A stretch of 64,000 nucleotides of DNA from Anaerovorax odorimutans (GCF_024459955.1 NZ_JANFXK010000006.1:62001-126000); one strand, 5' to 3'; counted from the first letter of the stretch, positions 16,844-25,342 are shown. The notes: generated by a model from the sequence alone, not told the origin. Made by a program: numbers and translations.

Positions 16844-17389
16844 ATGGACGGAACAATAAAGTTAACAACAAAGAGACTGATTCTTAGAAAAGAAACGATG
16901 GCAGACGCAGAGCTTCTCTATAATGCCCTTGGCTGCGATCCGCAGATTACCCAATATACCGGGTGGAACCCATATGCTACACGGGCTTCCGCAAGCGAAA
17001 AGGTGGCGGAGGATATAAGAAATTACGAAAAGCCCGGATGCTATGCGTGGATCATTCAGCATGGAGAAGAAGTAGTAGGGACTGTTGGCGCATATGGCTA
17101 TGATCCGGATGCTTCCAGCATTGAGATCGGATACAGCATATTCAGAGCTTCCTGGGGAAACGGATTCGCATCAGAAGCGGTTTCGGAGGCAGTCCGCTAT
17201 TTGTTTGAAAACGAATGGATAAACAGAGTTCATGCCTGGTGCCATAGTGAAAACGCTGCCTCTTCAAAAGTGCTTGAAAGAGCCGGATTAAGACAGGAAG
17301 GCCTATTGAAGCGGGCAATAAGAAATTCGGATGGCTCGCTGTCCGACCAAAAGCTCTACGGTGCGATTTATAAGGAATGGGGGCTGTGA
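16844..17389 (+). CDS. GNAT-family N-acetyltransferase (RimJ/RimL-like)
   Basis: A 181-residue acetyltransferase with the same overall plan as its neighbour: TKRLILRKETMADAELLYN at the N terminus, IEIGYSIFRASWGNGFASEA for acetyl-CoA binding (about residues 88-107), and ENAASSKVLERAGLRQEGLL near the end. It lies 44 bp after the first acetyltransferase in the same direction. The two are only distantly similar, so they are separate family members rather than a tandem copy. The substrate is unknown. Confidence 0.88.
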   Translation: MDGTIKLTTKRLILRKETMADAELLYNALGCDPQITQYTGWNPYATRASASEKVAEDIRNYEKPGCYAWIIQHGEEVVGTVGAYGYDPDASSIEIGYSIFRASWGNGFASEAVSEAVRYLFENEWINRVHAWCHSENAASSKVLERAGLRQEGLLKRAIRNSDGSLSDQKLYGAIYKEWGL

Positions 17390-17424
17390 AGCAATGTCGG
17401 TTTAATAACTTAAGGAGGGATATC

Positions 17425-17829
17425 ATGCAGGTATATTATTTTTCGCGCACTGGAAGAAGCAAGGCGATTGCCGATCAGCTGGCGTCTCGTTATCATACTG
17501 CGGCGAGGGTGATTGACGATCATAAGAACTGGAAGGGAAAAGGAAATTATATGAAGGCTGCGATAATGGCGCTCATGGGAAAAGCGATCCCGGCAGATTA
17601 TACTGAGCCGGATATTTCCGACGAAATCATTGTCGTGTTCCCTCTATGGGCGGGAACAATGCCTCCGGGAATAAAGACCTTTGTAAATACGGTGGGAAAA
17701 GAAAATATAACAGCTGTCATTACTTCTCTGGGAAGCACAATGAAACGGCGGGACGGATTCAAAAAAGTAATTGACCTGGTTGGAGAAGATATCACTGCTC
17801 CGGATAACGAGGAATTGGGAATTGTTTAA
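17425..17829 (+). CDS. Flavodoxin-like protein
   Basis: A 134-residue cytoplasmic flavodoxin-fold protein. The N-terminal VYYFSRTGRSKAIADQLA holds the phosphate-binding loop for FMN, and VVFPLWAGTMPPGIKTFV is the second conserved block. It is slightly short for a flavodoxin, so the C-terminal helix may be reduced. The start at 17425 follows TAAGGAGGG; an in-frame ATG further upstream lies inside the acetyltransferase gene. It probably serves as an electron carrier or NADPH-dependent reductase; the partner is not evident. Confidence 0.82.
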   Translation: MQVYYFSRTGRSKAIADQLASRYHTAARVIDDHKNWKGKGNYMKAAIMALMGKAIPADYTEPDISDEIIVVFPLWAGTMPPGIKTFVNTVGKENITAVITSLGSTMKRRDGFKKVIDLVGEDITAPDNEELGIV

Positions 17830-17852
17830 GCTAATGCTGCAGAGCAATAAAA

Positions 17853-17957
17853 ATGTATTATTTTAACATTTGCGTTCCGGAGCGAGTATATTTGTATCCA
17901 TGCCCACACAGCTGTTCTGGAACACAAAATGCGGATTTGCGGTTATCAAAGAGTTAA
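17853..17957 (+). pseudogene. Short remnant frame MYYFNICVPER, copy 1
   Basis: A 34-codon frame beginning MYYFNICVPERVYLYPCPH. The first 11 codons are repeated almost identically at 19859, and both copies then contain ATGCCCACAC. No ribosome binding site precedes it. It looks like a decayed gene start or a short repeat rather than a functional gene. Confidence 0.4.
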
Positions 17958-17993
17958 GAAGAGTGAGAAAGTAGAAGTTGAAGGAAGACAAAT

Positions 17994-18323
17994 ATGCTTA
18001 TAAATTTTAATGAGATGGTTGAAAGAACCATGCCGGGAATGAACGGCGGAACAGGTGAAATGACAGCGAAGATGTTTATGGATGAGCAAGGAAAAATAAT
18101 TCCCAGCAGTATCCACCCCGGAGGATCGATCGGCTTACATAAACACGGGACAAGCGATGACATTAATTATGTTATTTCCGGTACAGGGCGTGCTGTTTGC
18201 GATGGAGAAGAAGAGCTTCTTACAGCCGGAACCTGCCACATATGTAAAAAAGGCTCTGAACACAGCATCGTCAATACAGGGAAGGAAGACTTAGTTTTAC
18301 TCACGGTTGTTGTAGAGCGGTAA
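17994..18323 (+). CDS. Cupin-domain protein
   Basis: A 109-residue single-cupin protein. Metal-binding motif 1 is GSIGLHKHGTSDDINYVISG (two His and the following residues), and motif 2 is the KGSEHSIVN region with a conserved His. The size is usual for small stand-alone cupins, which act as isomerases, dioxygenases or sugar/ligand sensors. It follows a 160-bp gap that carries the MYYFNICVPER remnant and precedes repeat copy B. No partner gene suggests a specific role. Confidence 0.85.
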   Translation: MLINFNEMVERTMPGMNGGTGEMTAKMFMDEQGKIIPSSIHPGGSIGLHKHGTSDDINYVISGTGRAVCDGEEELLTAGTCHICKKGSEHSIVNTGKEDLVLLTVVVER

Positions 18324-18384
18324 ATGCCAATTAACAGGCTGGCCCCATAAGGAAAGCGTTGCGTTCAGCAGGGAAGAAAGTCGT

Positions 18385-18700
18385 AACTGTCTGCCAAGAG
18401 AATGGCCGCCGCCTGGACTGGCGCTTTTTGCTTTGAAACTGGACCGGAGCGGATGAAATATGTGGGGTTGCGGATTTTTCGGATTGATTTTTTGGAAATT
18501 TCCACTTAAAATTGACCGGCTAAGCTAATAAACGTTGAAAAAAGATCCGCTTTTGCCAATTGTTTTGGGTGAAAGATCCGAAAACGGTTTAGCACGTTAC
18601 AATGCGAAATTGAATAGGCGTTCCTCCCTGGCAGAACGCAGCCCGGATGCAGCAGAGAGCAGAGAACGGTTTTAGGATTGCGACCAGATTCAAATTGAAA
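18385..18700 (+). repeat. Type 1 dispersed non-coding repeat, copy B (3' truncated)
   Basis: It contains GCGCTTTTTG (18421), ATATGTGGGGTTGCGG, TTTCCACTTAAAAT, AACGTTGAAAAAAGATCCGC, CAGAACGCAGCCCGGATGC and ATTGCGACCA, but lacks the distal TTGGTCGCAA arm. It ends about 20 bp before the AlkD-like gene and fills the 395-bp gap 18324-18718. Confidence 0.78.
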
Positions 18701-18718
18701 ATTGAAAAGAGAAAACAT

Positions 18719-19825
18719 ATGCCAGAATTACTAAAAAACAAATACTATAATCGCGAGTCGCTTCATGAACTGGCTTTGAGAATAAAAGCCGTATATCCTT
18801 TGTTTCAGGTTGACGATTTTCTGAGCGGCATCATGGATGAAACATGGGACGGATTAGAGCTGAAGGCCCGTGTGCGGAAGATTGCCATAAACTTGGGGAC
18901 GCATTTGCCCGCCGATTATGAGCAGGCGCTGGGCATCATTGATAAAGTTATCGCAGGTTTTCCCATAGGGTTTAACGACTATGCCCTGGTGTACTTTCCT
19001 GATTTTGTCGAAGTCTATGGGCAGGATGAGCGATACTTGGATTTGTCAATTGTGGCCTTGGAAAGGTATACGATCTCTTCATCCTCCGAGTTTGCCGTGA
19101 GGCCCTTTATTGTAAACCATGAAGAACGCATGATGCGGCAGATGGCTATCTGGGCCAGGCACGACAATGAGCATGTCCGCCGGCTTGCCAGCGAGGGCTG
19201 CCGCCCCAGACTTCCGTGGGGACAAGCGTTGCCCAGTTTCCAAAGAGACCCGTCGCCGGTTCTTCGCATTTTAGAGCAGCTTAAGGCCGATCCGTCGCCG
19301 TATGTCCGTAAAAGCGTGGCCAACAATTTAAACGATATTTCCAAAACACATCCTGACCTGGTTGCAAAAACTGCGAAGGCTTGGTACGGTAAAAACCAGT
19401 ATACGGATTGGATCATAAAACATGGGTGCAGGACACTTCTAAAAAAGGGCAACAGAGAAGTGCTAAACATATTTGGGTTTTCCGATACCGATTGTGTAAA
19501 GGTTGACAGCTTTGCGCTGAGTGCCGAATCCGTCTCCATTGGGGAGGATATAACATTTTCCTTTGCGATTACAGCAAAGAAAGCCACAAAGGTGAGGCTA
19601 GAATACGGCATTGACTATGTGAAAGCCAACGGAAAACGCAGCCGCAAAGTATTTCAAATATCCGAAATTTCATTAAAAGAAAATCAAGAAAAGGCTTACA
19701 CGAAAAGCCATTCCTTTGCGGATTTGAGTTCAAGAAAACATTATCCCGGAATCCACTCGATTGCGCTTATTATCAATGGTGCGGTACGGGAGAATCGGGA
19801 GTTTGAAGTATTAGCTGCTGAATGA
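18719..19825 (+). CDS. DNA alkylation repair (AlkD-like) HEAT-repeat protein
   Basis: A 368-residue protein with HEAT-like helices in residues 20-250, including NHEERMMRQMAIWARHDNEH, VRRLASEGCRPRLPWGQAL and DPSPYVRKSVANNLND. These fit the AlkD-type DNA alkylation repair family, which binds DNA carrying bulky or cationic alkyl bases. Residues about 270-368 form a C-terminal beta-rich extension (VDSFALSAESVSIGEDITF) found in one subgroup. The ATG at 18719 lacks a good ribosome binding site because repeat copy B reaches to within 20 bp of it; the repeat may have replaced the native leader. Confidence 0.85.
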   Translation: MPELLKNKYYNRESLHELALRIKAVYPLFQVDDFLSGIMDETWDGLELKARVRKIAINLGTHLPADYEQALGIIDKVIAGFPIGFNDYALVYFPDFVEVYGQDERYLDLSIVALERYTISSSSEFAVRPFIVNHEERMMRQMAIWARHDNEHVRRLASEGCRPRLPWGQALPSFQRDPSPVLRILEQLKADPSPYVRKSVANNLNDISKTHPDLVAKTAKAWYGKNQYTDWIIKHGCRTLLKKGNREVLNIFGFSDTDCVKVDSFALSAESVSIGEDITFSFAITAKKATKVRLEYGIDYVKANGKRSRKVFQISEISLKENQEKAYTKSHSFADLSSRKHYPGIHSIALIINGAVRENREFEVLAAE

Positions 19826-19858
19826 TTTCTTCTATGGCCGGTTGAGGAAGGGAGAAAA

Positions 19859-19906
19859 ATGTATTATTTTAACATTTGTGTTCCAGAACGGCAATTTTTA
19901 CGATGA
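19859..19906 (+). pseudogene. Short remnant frame MYYFNICVPER, copy 2
   Basis: ATG at 19859 after GAAGGGAG starts a 15-codon frame whose first 11 codons repeat those at 17853. A stop follows, then ATGCCCACAC again. Degenerate similarity to copy 1 seems to continue for some tens of bases. The 310-bp gap 19826-20135 holds nothing else recognisable. Confidence 0.4.
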
Positions 19907-20135
19907 TGCCCACACACCTAGAACACAATCCGGACGTGATACAGGCGCATAAACAGTTGCTCTCGAATACAAACCGTGAATTAGGGGAACAAAGACAATT
20001 GCGGACACTCCAAAATGATAAACCATAGACCAATGTCAGCATGAGCATAGTCTTAACTCAAAAAACGTCTGTCTGCTGAGCAGAAAACCCGGAAGTTTGC
20101 ATACCGAATGGATTTTTGTTGGGAGGTGAATGAAA

Positions 20136-20213
20136 ATGAATTTCGCTTTATGGATAGCCATAGGAGCAGCAATCCTATGCGCTGTAGCAGCCGGAATCAA
20201 GAAGAAAAAGTAG
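20136..20213 (+). CDS. 25-residue single-pass membrane peptide with lysine tail
   Basis: The frame encodes MNFALWIAIGAAI followed by LCAVAAGIKKKK: one hydrophobic helix of about 18 residues and a terminal Lys cluster. GGGAGGTGA at 20121-20129 is a near-ideal ribosome binding site for the ATG at 20136. A hairpin terminator begins 24 bp after the stop, so this looks like a complete small transcription unit. Small hydrophobic peptides of this layout include holin-like, regulatory or type I toxin peptides; no family was recognised. It is too short for automatic callers. Confidence 0.6.
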   Translation: MNFALWIAIGAAILCAVAAGIKKKK

Positions 20214-20237
20214 ATATAGAATTTAATCATGTACATC

Positions 20238-20265
20238 AAAAAGGATTGCTCAGGCAGTCTTTTTT
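20238..20265 (+). terminator. Hairpin terminator after small membrane peptide gene
   Basis: AAAAAGGATTGC pairs with GCAGTCTTTTTT around TCAG, with two G-T wobbles, followed by more T residues. Confidence 0.75.
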
Positions 20266-20334
20266 CTTTTTTATAGCACCGAAACTCATTGAAATCAATG
20301 GGTTTGCAAACCAACAAAAAGTTTTCTGAAAATA

Positions 20335-20382
20335 TCAGCACTCACCTCTTGACAGTGCTAATAAAAAGCGTTATCATATAAT
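20335..20382 (+). promoter_or_regulatory. Promoter with CIRCE-like operator for hsp20
   Basis: TCAGCACTC-N9-CAGTGCTAA (20335-20361) differs from the HrcA operator CIRCE (TTAGCACTC-N9-GAGTGCTAA) by one base per arm. It overlaps the -35 box TTGACA (20349-20354), which is 17 bp from TATCAT (20372-20377); a TATAAT is also present at 20377-20382. HrcA repression of hsp20 is likely. The leader has a TTGTTCC/GGAACAA hairpin. Confidence 0.75.
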
Positions 20383-20463
20383 TGTTCCAAAAGGGGGAAC
20401 AATAAAAATAAATTCATTGACCTGCGCTTTACGCCAGGTTAGCAGATTTAGGAGGGATGATAT

Positions 20464-20901
20464 ATGAGAATGATGCCTAGAAGAAACAGTTTCGGTTTTG
20501 GTTTTGATCTGTTTGACGAGATGTTTAAGGACCCGTTTTTCAGCAGAACAGAGGGCCGCAGCGATGTGATGAAAACCGATATCAAGGAAAAAGACGGAAA
20601 TTACCTGATGGAAATTGACCTGCCAGGATTTGCCAAGGAAGATATTAATGCGGAACTGAAAGATGGCTATATGACCGTTACGGCAACCAAGAATGAATCC
20701 AATGATACAAAGGATGAAGATGGAAACTATATCCACAGGGAACGTTACAGCGGCAGCTGCTCCAGAACCTTCTATGTTGGAGATGGGGTGACGGAGGAAG
20801 ACATCAAAGCTTCCTTTAAGGATGGTATCCTGCATCTGTCAATACCGAAAGAAGAGCCAAAAAAATTGGAAGAACAGAAAAAACTGATCTCCATTGAATA
20901 A
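20464..20901 (+). CDS. Hsp20 small heat shock protein
   Basis: A 145-residue alpha-crystallin-type chaperone. The N-terminal arm MRMMPRRNSFGFGFDLFDEM is short. The alpha-crystallin domain runs from about residue 38 (DIKEKDGNYLMEIDLPGF) to the DGILHLSIPK strand, followed by a short tail. These proteins hold unfolding polypeptides in the cytoplasm until DnaK/ClpB can refold them. AGGAGGGATGATAT places the start. The CIRCE-like operator and an 80-nt leader with two hairpins suggest control by HrcA and possibly by RNA structure. A strong terminator follows. Confidence 0.95.
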   Translation: MRMMPRRNSFGFGFDLFDEMFKDPFFSRTEGRSDVMKTDIKEKDGNYLMEIDLPGFAKEDINAELKDGYMTVTATKNESNDTKDEDGNYIHRERYSGSCSRTFYVGDGVTEEDIKASFKDGILHLSIPKEEPKKLEEQKKLISIE

Positions 20902-20908
20902 TAAGCGC

Positions 20909-20961
20909 ATCAAAAAAGAGGACCCTGCACAAAGCAAGTGCGGGGTCCTTCTTTTTTGATG
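20909..20961. terminator. Strong hairpin terminator after hsp20
   Basis: GGACCCTGCAC pairs with GTGCGGGGTCC, extended by flanking CATCAAAAAAG / CTTTTTTGATG. It has A/T tracts on both sides and can stop transcription from hsp20 and from the leftward DUF3237 operon. Confidence 0.9.
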
Positions 20962-21035
20962 GAGGAGGACCTTACCCATATCCAGCAAAAAAATTCCCTT
21001 TATGGATAAAAGTTGCCGCCCGGCAGCCCCTGCTT

Positions 21036-21479
21036 TCAGACTTCGTACACTGCGAACCGCAGCGTCTGCCAGTTTTCAATGACGCACTCACAGACAAAAA
21101 CTTTCATCTCCAGCCATTTATACTCCGGGCTTCCGGTTTCAAAACGGACCGTACCTTTATAATAATACTCACCCGCAGAAACAGGTCTTCCGGCCAGAAG
21201 CCGATCCTCCAGCTCCGGCTTTAAATGCAGGTATGCGTCGATTTGCATGAAGATTTTAGCGCCGTCGTCTGTTTTGAGTACGACCGGAGCATGAATGATA
21301 TTAACGCCGGCAGAAGGCGTATAGGCAGTGGATGCTCCCACGGGCAGCACCCTGCCTTTCAGCCTTTCCCCGGAAAACGATCCTTCTACGGCAGGGGATA
21401 TCAGCAGATCACCTTTAGCGGTGCCTTCTATTAAAATATCTTCCGTCTGCCTGATTTCCACATCGAATAGTTTAATCAT
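21036..21479 (-). CDS. DUF3237-family protein
   Basis: A 147-residue protein matching DUF3237: GSFSGERLKGRVLPVGAS, then LKTDDGAKIFMQIDAY, AGRPVSAGEYYYKGTVRFET and a final LRFAVYEV. These small beta-barrel proteins have no established activity; some are linked to catabolic or detoxification operons. Its ATG overlaps the stop of the amidohydrolase by 4 bp, so the two are translationally coupled. It is the last gene of the APC-amidohydrolase-DUF3237 operon. Confidence 0.85.
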   Translation of the reverse strand: MIKLFDVEIRQTEDILIEGTAKGDLLISPAVEGSFSGERLKGRVLPVGASTAYTPSAGVNIIHAPVVLKTDDGAKIFMQIDAYLHLKPELEDRLLAGRPVSAGEYYYKGTVRFETGSPEYKWLEMKVFVCECVIENWQTLRFAVYEV

Positions 21480-23152
21480 AAGCTGCCCCTGATGACCTTT
21501 CCTTCAAAAATCACTGCGTCAATTTTAAGGTCCTTTATTTGATCCAAAGGTGTGTCGAACATATTTTTATCCGTTACGAGCATATTTGCGATTTTGCCCG
21601 GCTCCAGTGAACCCATTTTCTCCTGCCAGTGGAGCTGCTTTGCTCCGTTGATCGTATAACCCTTAAGCAAAACAGGCAGACTCAGTTTTGCCGAAGCCGG
21701 CGGCCTCATAGAATTTGGGTATTTATCCGGGTCCAGTGGGAATTCCGGATCTATTTTTGTCGCTGCCACCTGCATGCCGAAGAAGGGATAGGCTCGGTGA
21801 AGCTCATAGCCTGTCACCACATCGCTGGAAAAGGTGACGAGCGCTCCGCTGTCAATCATCGGATTGAACTGATACATTCTGCTCCATTTTTCCCTTGAAT
21901 AATAGTTCATGGCTTCTTCGCCGAAATAGCCTCCCGACCAGTGACAGGACCAGTTGATGGTGATGCCCAGCTTGGCGGGACGCTCCATATCAGCGGGGTC
22001 TACGACTTCGCAGTGGGCCAGTACCGGCATGCACACCCAGGGAACGCCTGCGGACCTGGCCGCGGCCTGAGCAGCCTCGACCGCGTCACAGGCAACGCGG
22101 AATCCCCGGTCGCCCACCACATGTATATGTAAATCCAGACCTTCCTGGTTGCACAGCAGAAAACATTTGGTAAGCTCATCCGTTTCCATCATGATTTCGC
22201 CGTAATTTCCGGAATCATTGATATGCTCGTGCAGCGAGGCTGAGTTGCCGCTCTCGTTTGTGCCGTCCAGAAATAGTTTCATGGTGTTGATTTTGATATG
22301 ATTCGTCGTGTATTGCTTTCGGTATTCTTTCAGCCTGGCGATCTTTTCCGCGAGATCTTCATAATTCCAGAACCGGACCATGCCGTCGTAATACACGTTC
22401 AGCTTGCCGGCTTTGTCCAGTTTATAGATCGCTTCAATCTGGTCGTCGTTTTCGATAAAGCCGTCGGCAATGGCCGTTATGCCGCTTTCCTCCAGAAAAT
22501 CGAAAAAGCCTTTTATGGTTTCCTCATTCAATTCCTCCGGCGGGTACCAGTTTAGCGCACGGAACATATTATCCGCGAACTTATACCAGGCCATCTCCCT
22601 GATCCATCCGGTGGGATTGCCGTCTTCATCTCTGACAAAGGTTTCCAATGGTCCGGGATCCGGCGTATCCTTATCCACGCCCAACAGCTCCAGCATTTTG
22701 CTGTTGACCCAGCACAGGTGCTCTCCAAAATCCTGACAAAGCACCGGACGGTCGCTTACAGCCGTATCCAGCAATTCTTTCGTGGGCCCATGTTCATCGA
22801 ACATGGATGTGGGATAATATTCAAAATAGAGAAACGGGTATTCCGATTTTGGATGTGCATCGGCATATTGTTTCACAAAGGCCAGCACTTCATTGACATC
22901 TTCCGTCCAGGGGAGCGGTATGTGCCACAGGCTCTTGGTTACCCATCCGGGATGGATGTGGCTGTCGATCATGCCCGGAAGCAGACATCTTCCGCCAATA
23001 TCGTGAATCTCTGCATCCACGTACTTTTCCAGCGCTACTTCCCCTATATCGCCGACAAATTGAATGGTTTCCTTATCAAAGATAATGCAGTTTGCTTTTG
23101 GACAGCCCTCGCTGCAAGTATAGATATCGGCGTTTTTTATAATGGTTGTCAT
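21476..23152 (-). CDS. Amidohydrolase family 3 protein (YtcJ-like), copy 2 of 3
   Basis: A 558-residue metal-dependent hydrolase of the same family as those at 3392-4987 and 44587-46227. Metal ligands lie in LLPGMIDSHIHPG (HxH). HIHVVGDRG and LAHCEVVDPA hold later His residues, and TFSSDVVTGYEL the catalytic Asp. The C-terminal QEKMGSLEPGKIANMLV is typical. A transporter gene lies 19 bp upstream and DUF3237 overlaps downstream, so this is the enzyme of a small uptake-and-hydrolysis operon. The N-terminal barrel differs from copy 1, suggesting a different substrate. AAGGAGGAAAC precedes the ATG. Confidence 0.88.
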   Translation of the reverse strand: MTTIIKNADIYTCSEGCPKANCIIFDKETIQFVGDIGEVALEKYVDAEIHDIGGRCLLPGMIDSHIHPGWVTKSLWHIPLPWTEDVNEVLAFVKQYADAHPKSEYPFLYFEYYPTSMFDEHGPTKELLDTAVSDRPVLCQDFGEHLCWVNSKMLELLGVDKDTPDPGPLETFVRDEDGNPTGWIREMAWYKFADNMFRALNWYPPEELNEETIKGFFDFLEESGITAIADGFIENDDQIEAIYKLDKAGKLNVYYDGMVRFWNYEDLAEKIARLKEYRKQYTTNHIKINTMKLFLDGTNESGNSASLHEHINDSGNYGEIMMETDELTKCFLLCNQEGLDLHIHVVGDRGFRVACDAVEAAQAAARSAGVPWVCMPVLAHCEVVDPADMERPAKLGITINWSCHWSGGYFGEEAMNYYSREKWSRMYQFNPMIDSGALVTFSSDVVTGYELHRAYPFFGMQVAATKIDPEFPLDPDKYPNSMRPPASAKLSLPVLLKGYTINGAKQLHWQEKMGSLEPGKIANMLVTDKNMFDTPLDQIKDLKIDAVIFEGKVIRGSL

Positions 23153-23171
23153 TTTTGTTTCCTCCTTGTCC

Positions 23172-24533
23172 TTACTCCTCGATCTTCATTTCCGGCGGCA
23201 GCTCTTTGAAGCCCTTTGTTTTGATCGCCAGATAGATAATACCGATCAGCAGCCATACACCTCCCAGAATCTTGGCCGGGGTTTCTATAAAATAGAACAC
23301 GACGATGAGGCTTGCCATGCCCAGGGCCGGGACGATGAGGTGCCTGAACATTGCCGCTGCGCCTCGTTCTTTGCCCTTGATGACATAATGGCTGATGACC
23401 GAGAAATTAACCATGAAGAACCCGCATACGGCTCCAAAGGATACTAAAGATGCGGCGCCCATTACATTGTCCTGATAAAAGAGAGCTGTGAGGGCGATGA
23501 GTGTAGTCAATACGATGTTGTTTACAGGCGTCTGGAATTTGGGCGACAGTTTGCCAAAGAACTTCTTGGGCAGAATGTTGTCGCGTCCCATGCCGTAGAG
23601 AATACGGGAAACGGCTCCCATGCCCGCCATTGCGCATACGAAACTGCCGCAGTTATCAATTACGAAAAACATGGTTCCCAGCCAGTTCATGCCGATATGG
23701 GGGAACAGCTCGAATATGCCTGTGTTGGGATCTTCTATCTCCAGGTGCGCCTGCGGCCATGCGATCTGCGAAAAATAGGCGACGATCGCAAAGATGATTC
23801 CGGCTCCGATCACTACGCCCATGATGGCCTTTCCCATGACTTTCTGCGGTTCCTTCGCTTCTTCGGCCAGAGTTGTTACCGCATCAAAGCCCACAAAGGA
23901 TGCGCACAGTACCGCCGATGCGGCAAGCGTACCCTTGATCTCAAAGTTCTCAGGGTTGTAAAAAGCCGACGGATCAAATAAAGTTCCTGAGCCGCCTCCG
24001 TTTGTTACGTATCTCACGATGCAGGCAACGAAGAGGATCGTGAAAGCAATGGCCGCACAGGTTACGATGGTATCGATGATGCTGGCGGTTTTTATACCTA
24101 CAATGTTTACGATCATTCCTATGGCTGCGACAACAATAACGATGGCCCACACCGGGATCATCGGGAAATATTCATTGATATATACACCCAAAAGCAGATA
24201 GCAGATCATTGGCAGCAGCAGGTAATCCACCAGCATAACCCAGCCGGACAGAAAGCCTAAATGCGGCTGCACCGATCTGTTTACATAGGTGTATGCGGAA
24301 CCGGCGGAAGGATATGCTTTTACCATCTGTGTGTAGCTGTAGGCTGTGAGAGCCATTACTATGGCGGTCACGCATAATGCCAATGTGTACATGCCGTGGG
24401 TGCTGGGTGTAAACAGGCCGTAGTAGTTGAAAACCACAGTGGGGGCCAGATACGCCAGCCCAAACATAATGATCAGCGGCAGTGTCAGCGTTCGTTTTAA
24501 TGTAACTTCTCCTGCTTGATTTCGTTCACTCAT
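23172..24533 (-). CDS. APC-superfamily amino acid permease
   Basis: A 453-residue transporter with about 12 helices. The N-terminal segment MFGLAYLAPTVVFNYYGLF and the motif YPSAGSAYTYVNRSVQPHLGF are characteristic of the APC family, as is CASFVGFDAVTTLAEEAKEP. It is the first gene of the leftward operon with an amidohydrolase and DUF3237, suggesting import of an amino acid conjugate or amine that the hydrolase cleaves. It is not closely related to the APC permease at 9749. AAGGAGG precedes the ATG. An AraC regulator upstream, beyond the repeats, may control the operon. Confidence 0.88.
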   Translation of the reverse strand: MSERNQAGEVTLKRTLTLPLIIMFGLAYLAPTVVFNYYGLFTPSTHGMYTLALCVTAIVMALTAYSYTQMVKAYPSAGSAYTYVNRSVQPHLGFLSGWVMLVDYLLLPMICYLLLGVYINEYFPMIPVWAIVIVVAAIGMIVNIVGIKTASIIDTIVTCAAIAFTILFVACIVRYVTNGGGSGTLFDPSAFYNPENFEIKGTLAASAVLCASFVGFDAVTTLAEEAKEPQKVMGKAIMGVVIGAGIIFAIVAYFSQIAWPQAHLEIEDPNTGIFELFPHIGMNWLGTMFFVIDNCGSFVCAMAGMGAVSRILYGMGRDNILPKKFFGKLSPKFQTPVNNIVLTTLIALTALFYQDNVMGAASLVSFGAVCGFFMVNFSVISHYVIKGKERGAAAMFRHLIVPALGMASLIVVFYFIETPAKILGGVWLLIGIIYLAIKTKGFKELPPEMKIEE

Positions 24534-24664
24534 AATAAACCTCCTTATATTATAATGGAATCATGTCGATACAATCATAATATTCAGAAAATTAATCCTG
24601 AGCAATGTTGTTTTGTTGTTGTTTTTTGATGATGGATAATGATTTCAACAATAAACTATCCGGC

Positions 24665-25057
24665 AAGAAAATGGTGCAGATAGCAGCCTGGCGCTTTTTG
24701 CCTTGAACTGGGGCCGGGGCGGACGAAACGTGTGGGTTTGTGGGCTTTAGGCCTTTATTTTTTGGGGATTTCCACTTAAGCTTGCCCGGCAAGGGTAAGA
24801 AACGTTGAAAAAAGATCCGCTTTTATCGTTTTATTTTGATGAAAGCTCCGGAAATGCTTTAGTACGTTATAATGAGAAAGCGGATGGGCGTTTCTCTCCG
24901 GCAGACTTGGCGGAATTGGCAGAACGCAGCCCGGATGCGACCCGGATGCAGCAAGGATGCAGCAAGGAGCTAAGAATGGCTGCGGGTTTGCGACCAAATT
25001 CCGATTTTGCCGGCAAATCCCGCGACCATTGACTCCCAAAAAGCACCTTGGTCGCAA
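24665..25057 (+). repeat. Type 1 dispersed non-coding repeat, copy C
   Basis: The most regular copy. GCGCTTTTTG (24691), AACGTTGAAAAAAGATCCGC, GATGAAAGCTCCGGAAA and CAGAACGCAGCCCGGATGC are followed by a perfect 10-bp outer stem, TTGCGACCAA (24988-24997) with TTGGTCGCAA (25048-25057), that encloses the palindrome TTTGCCGGCAAA. A type 2 element follows. Together they fill most of the gap 24534-25342. Confidence 0.82.
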
Positions 25058-25149
25058 GGGTCATATAGTTACGGTCAATTAGGCGCGGCTTCGCCGGATT
25101 CGTGCGGCCCCTGCTGGCCTGAAGGAACTCGAGCCGTTTTGCAGGCTGC

Positions 25150-25308
25150 GGTAACTTTTCGCAAAATTGAGGCAAAGTTACGCAAAGTTGCGGGTTTGCG
25201 GGTGTCCGAAACCGCAGGAAGTGAAAATTTGTGCTTCCGGCTGTTTTATAGCTCGCAGGAGCGTTGAAAAACGCGTAACTTTTCGAGAAAAAAGGGATAA
25301 GTTACCGG
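25150..25308 (+). repeat. Type 2 dispersed repeat with terminal inverted repeats, copy 1
   Basis: A 159-bp element beginning GGTAACTTTTCGCAAAA and ending AAGTTACCG, so its ends are inverted repeats (C)GGTAACTT/AAGTTACC(G). Internal landmarks are GCAAAGTTACGCAAAGTTG, GGGTTTGCGGGT, GTGAAAATTTGTGCT and CGTTGAAAAACGCGTAACTTT. A second copy is at 42491-42650. Confidence 0.75.
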
Positions 25309-25342
25309 GGCGGCCTTTTTGTTGAAGGGGCCTGATTCATAG

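Noticed and set aside
24537-24556. TATAAT upstream of the leftward APC permease gene as its promoter
   Set aside because: The hexamer almost touches the ribosome binding site, leaving no room for a transcription start ahead of it.
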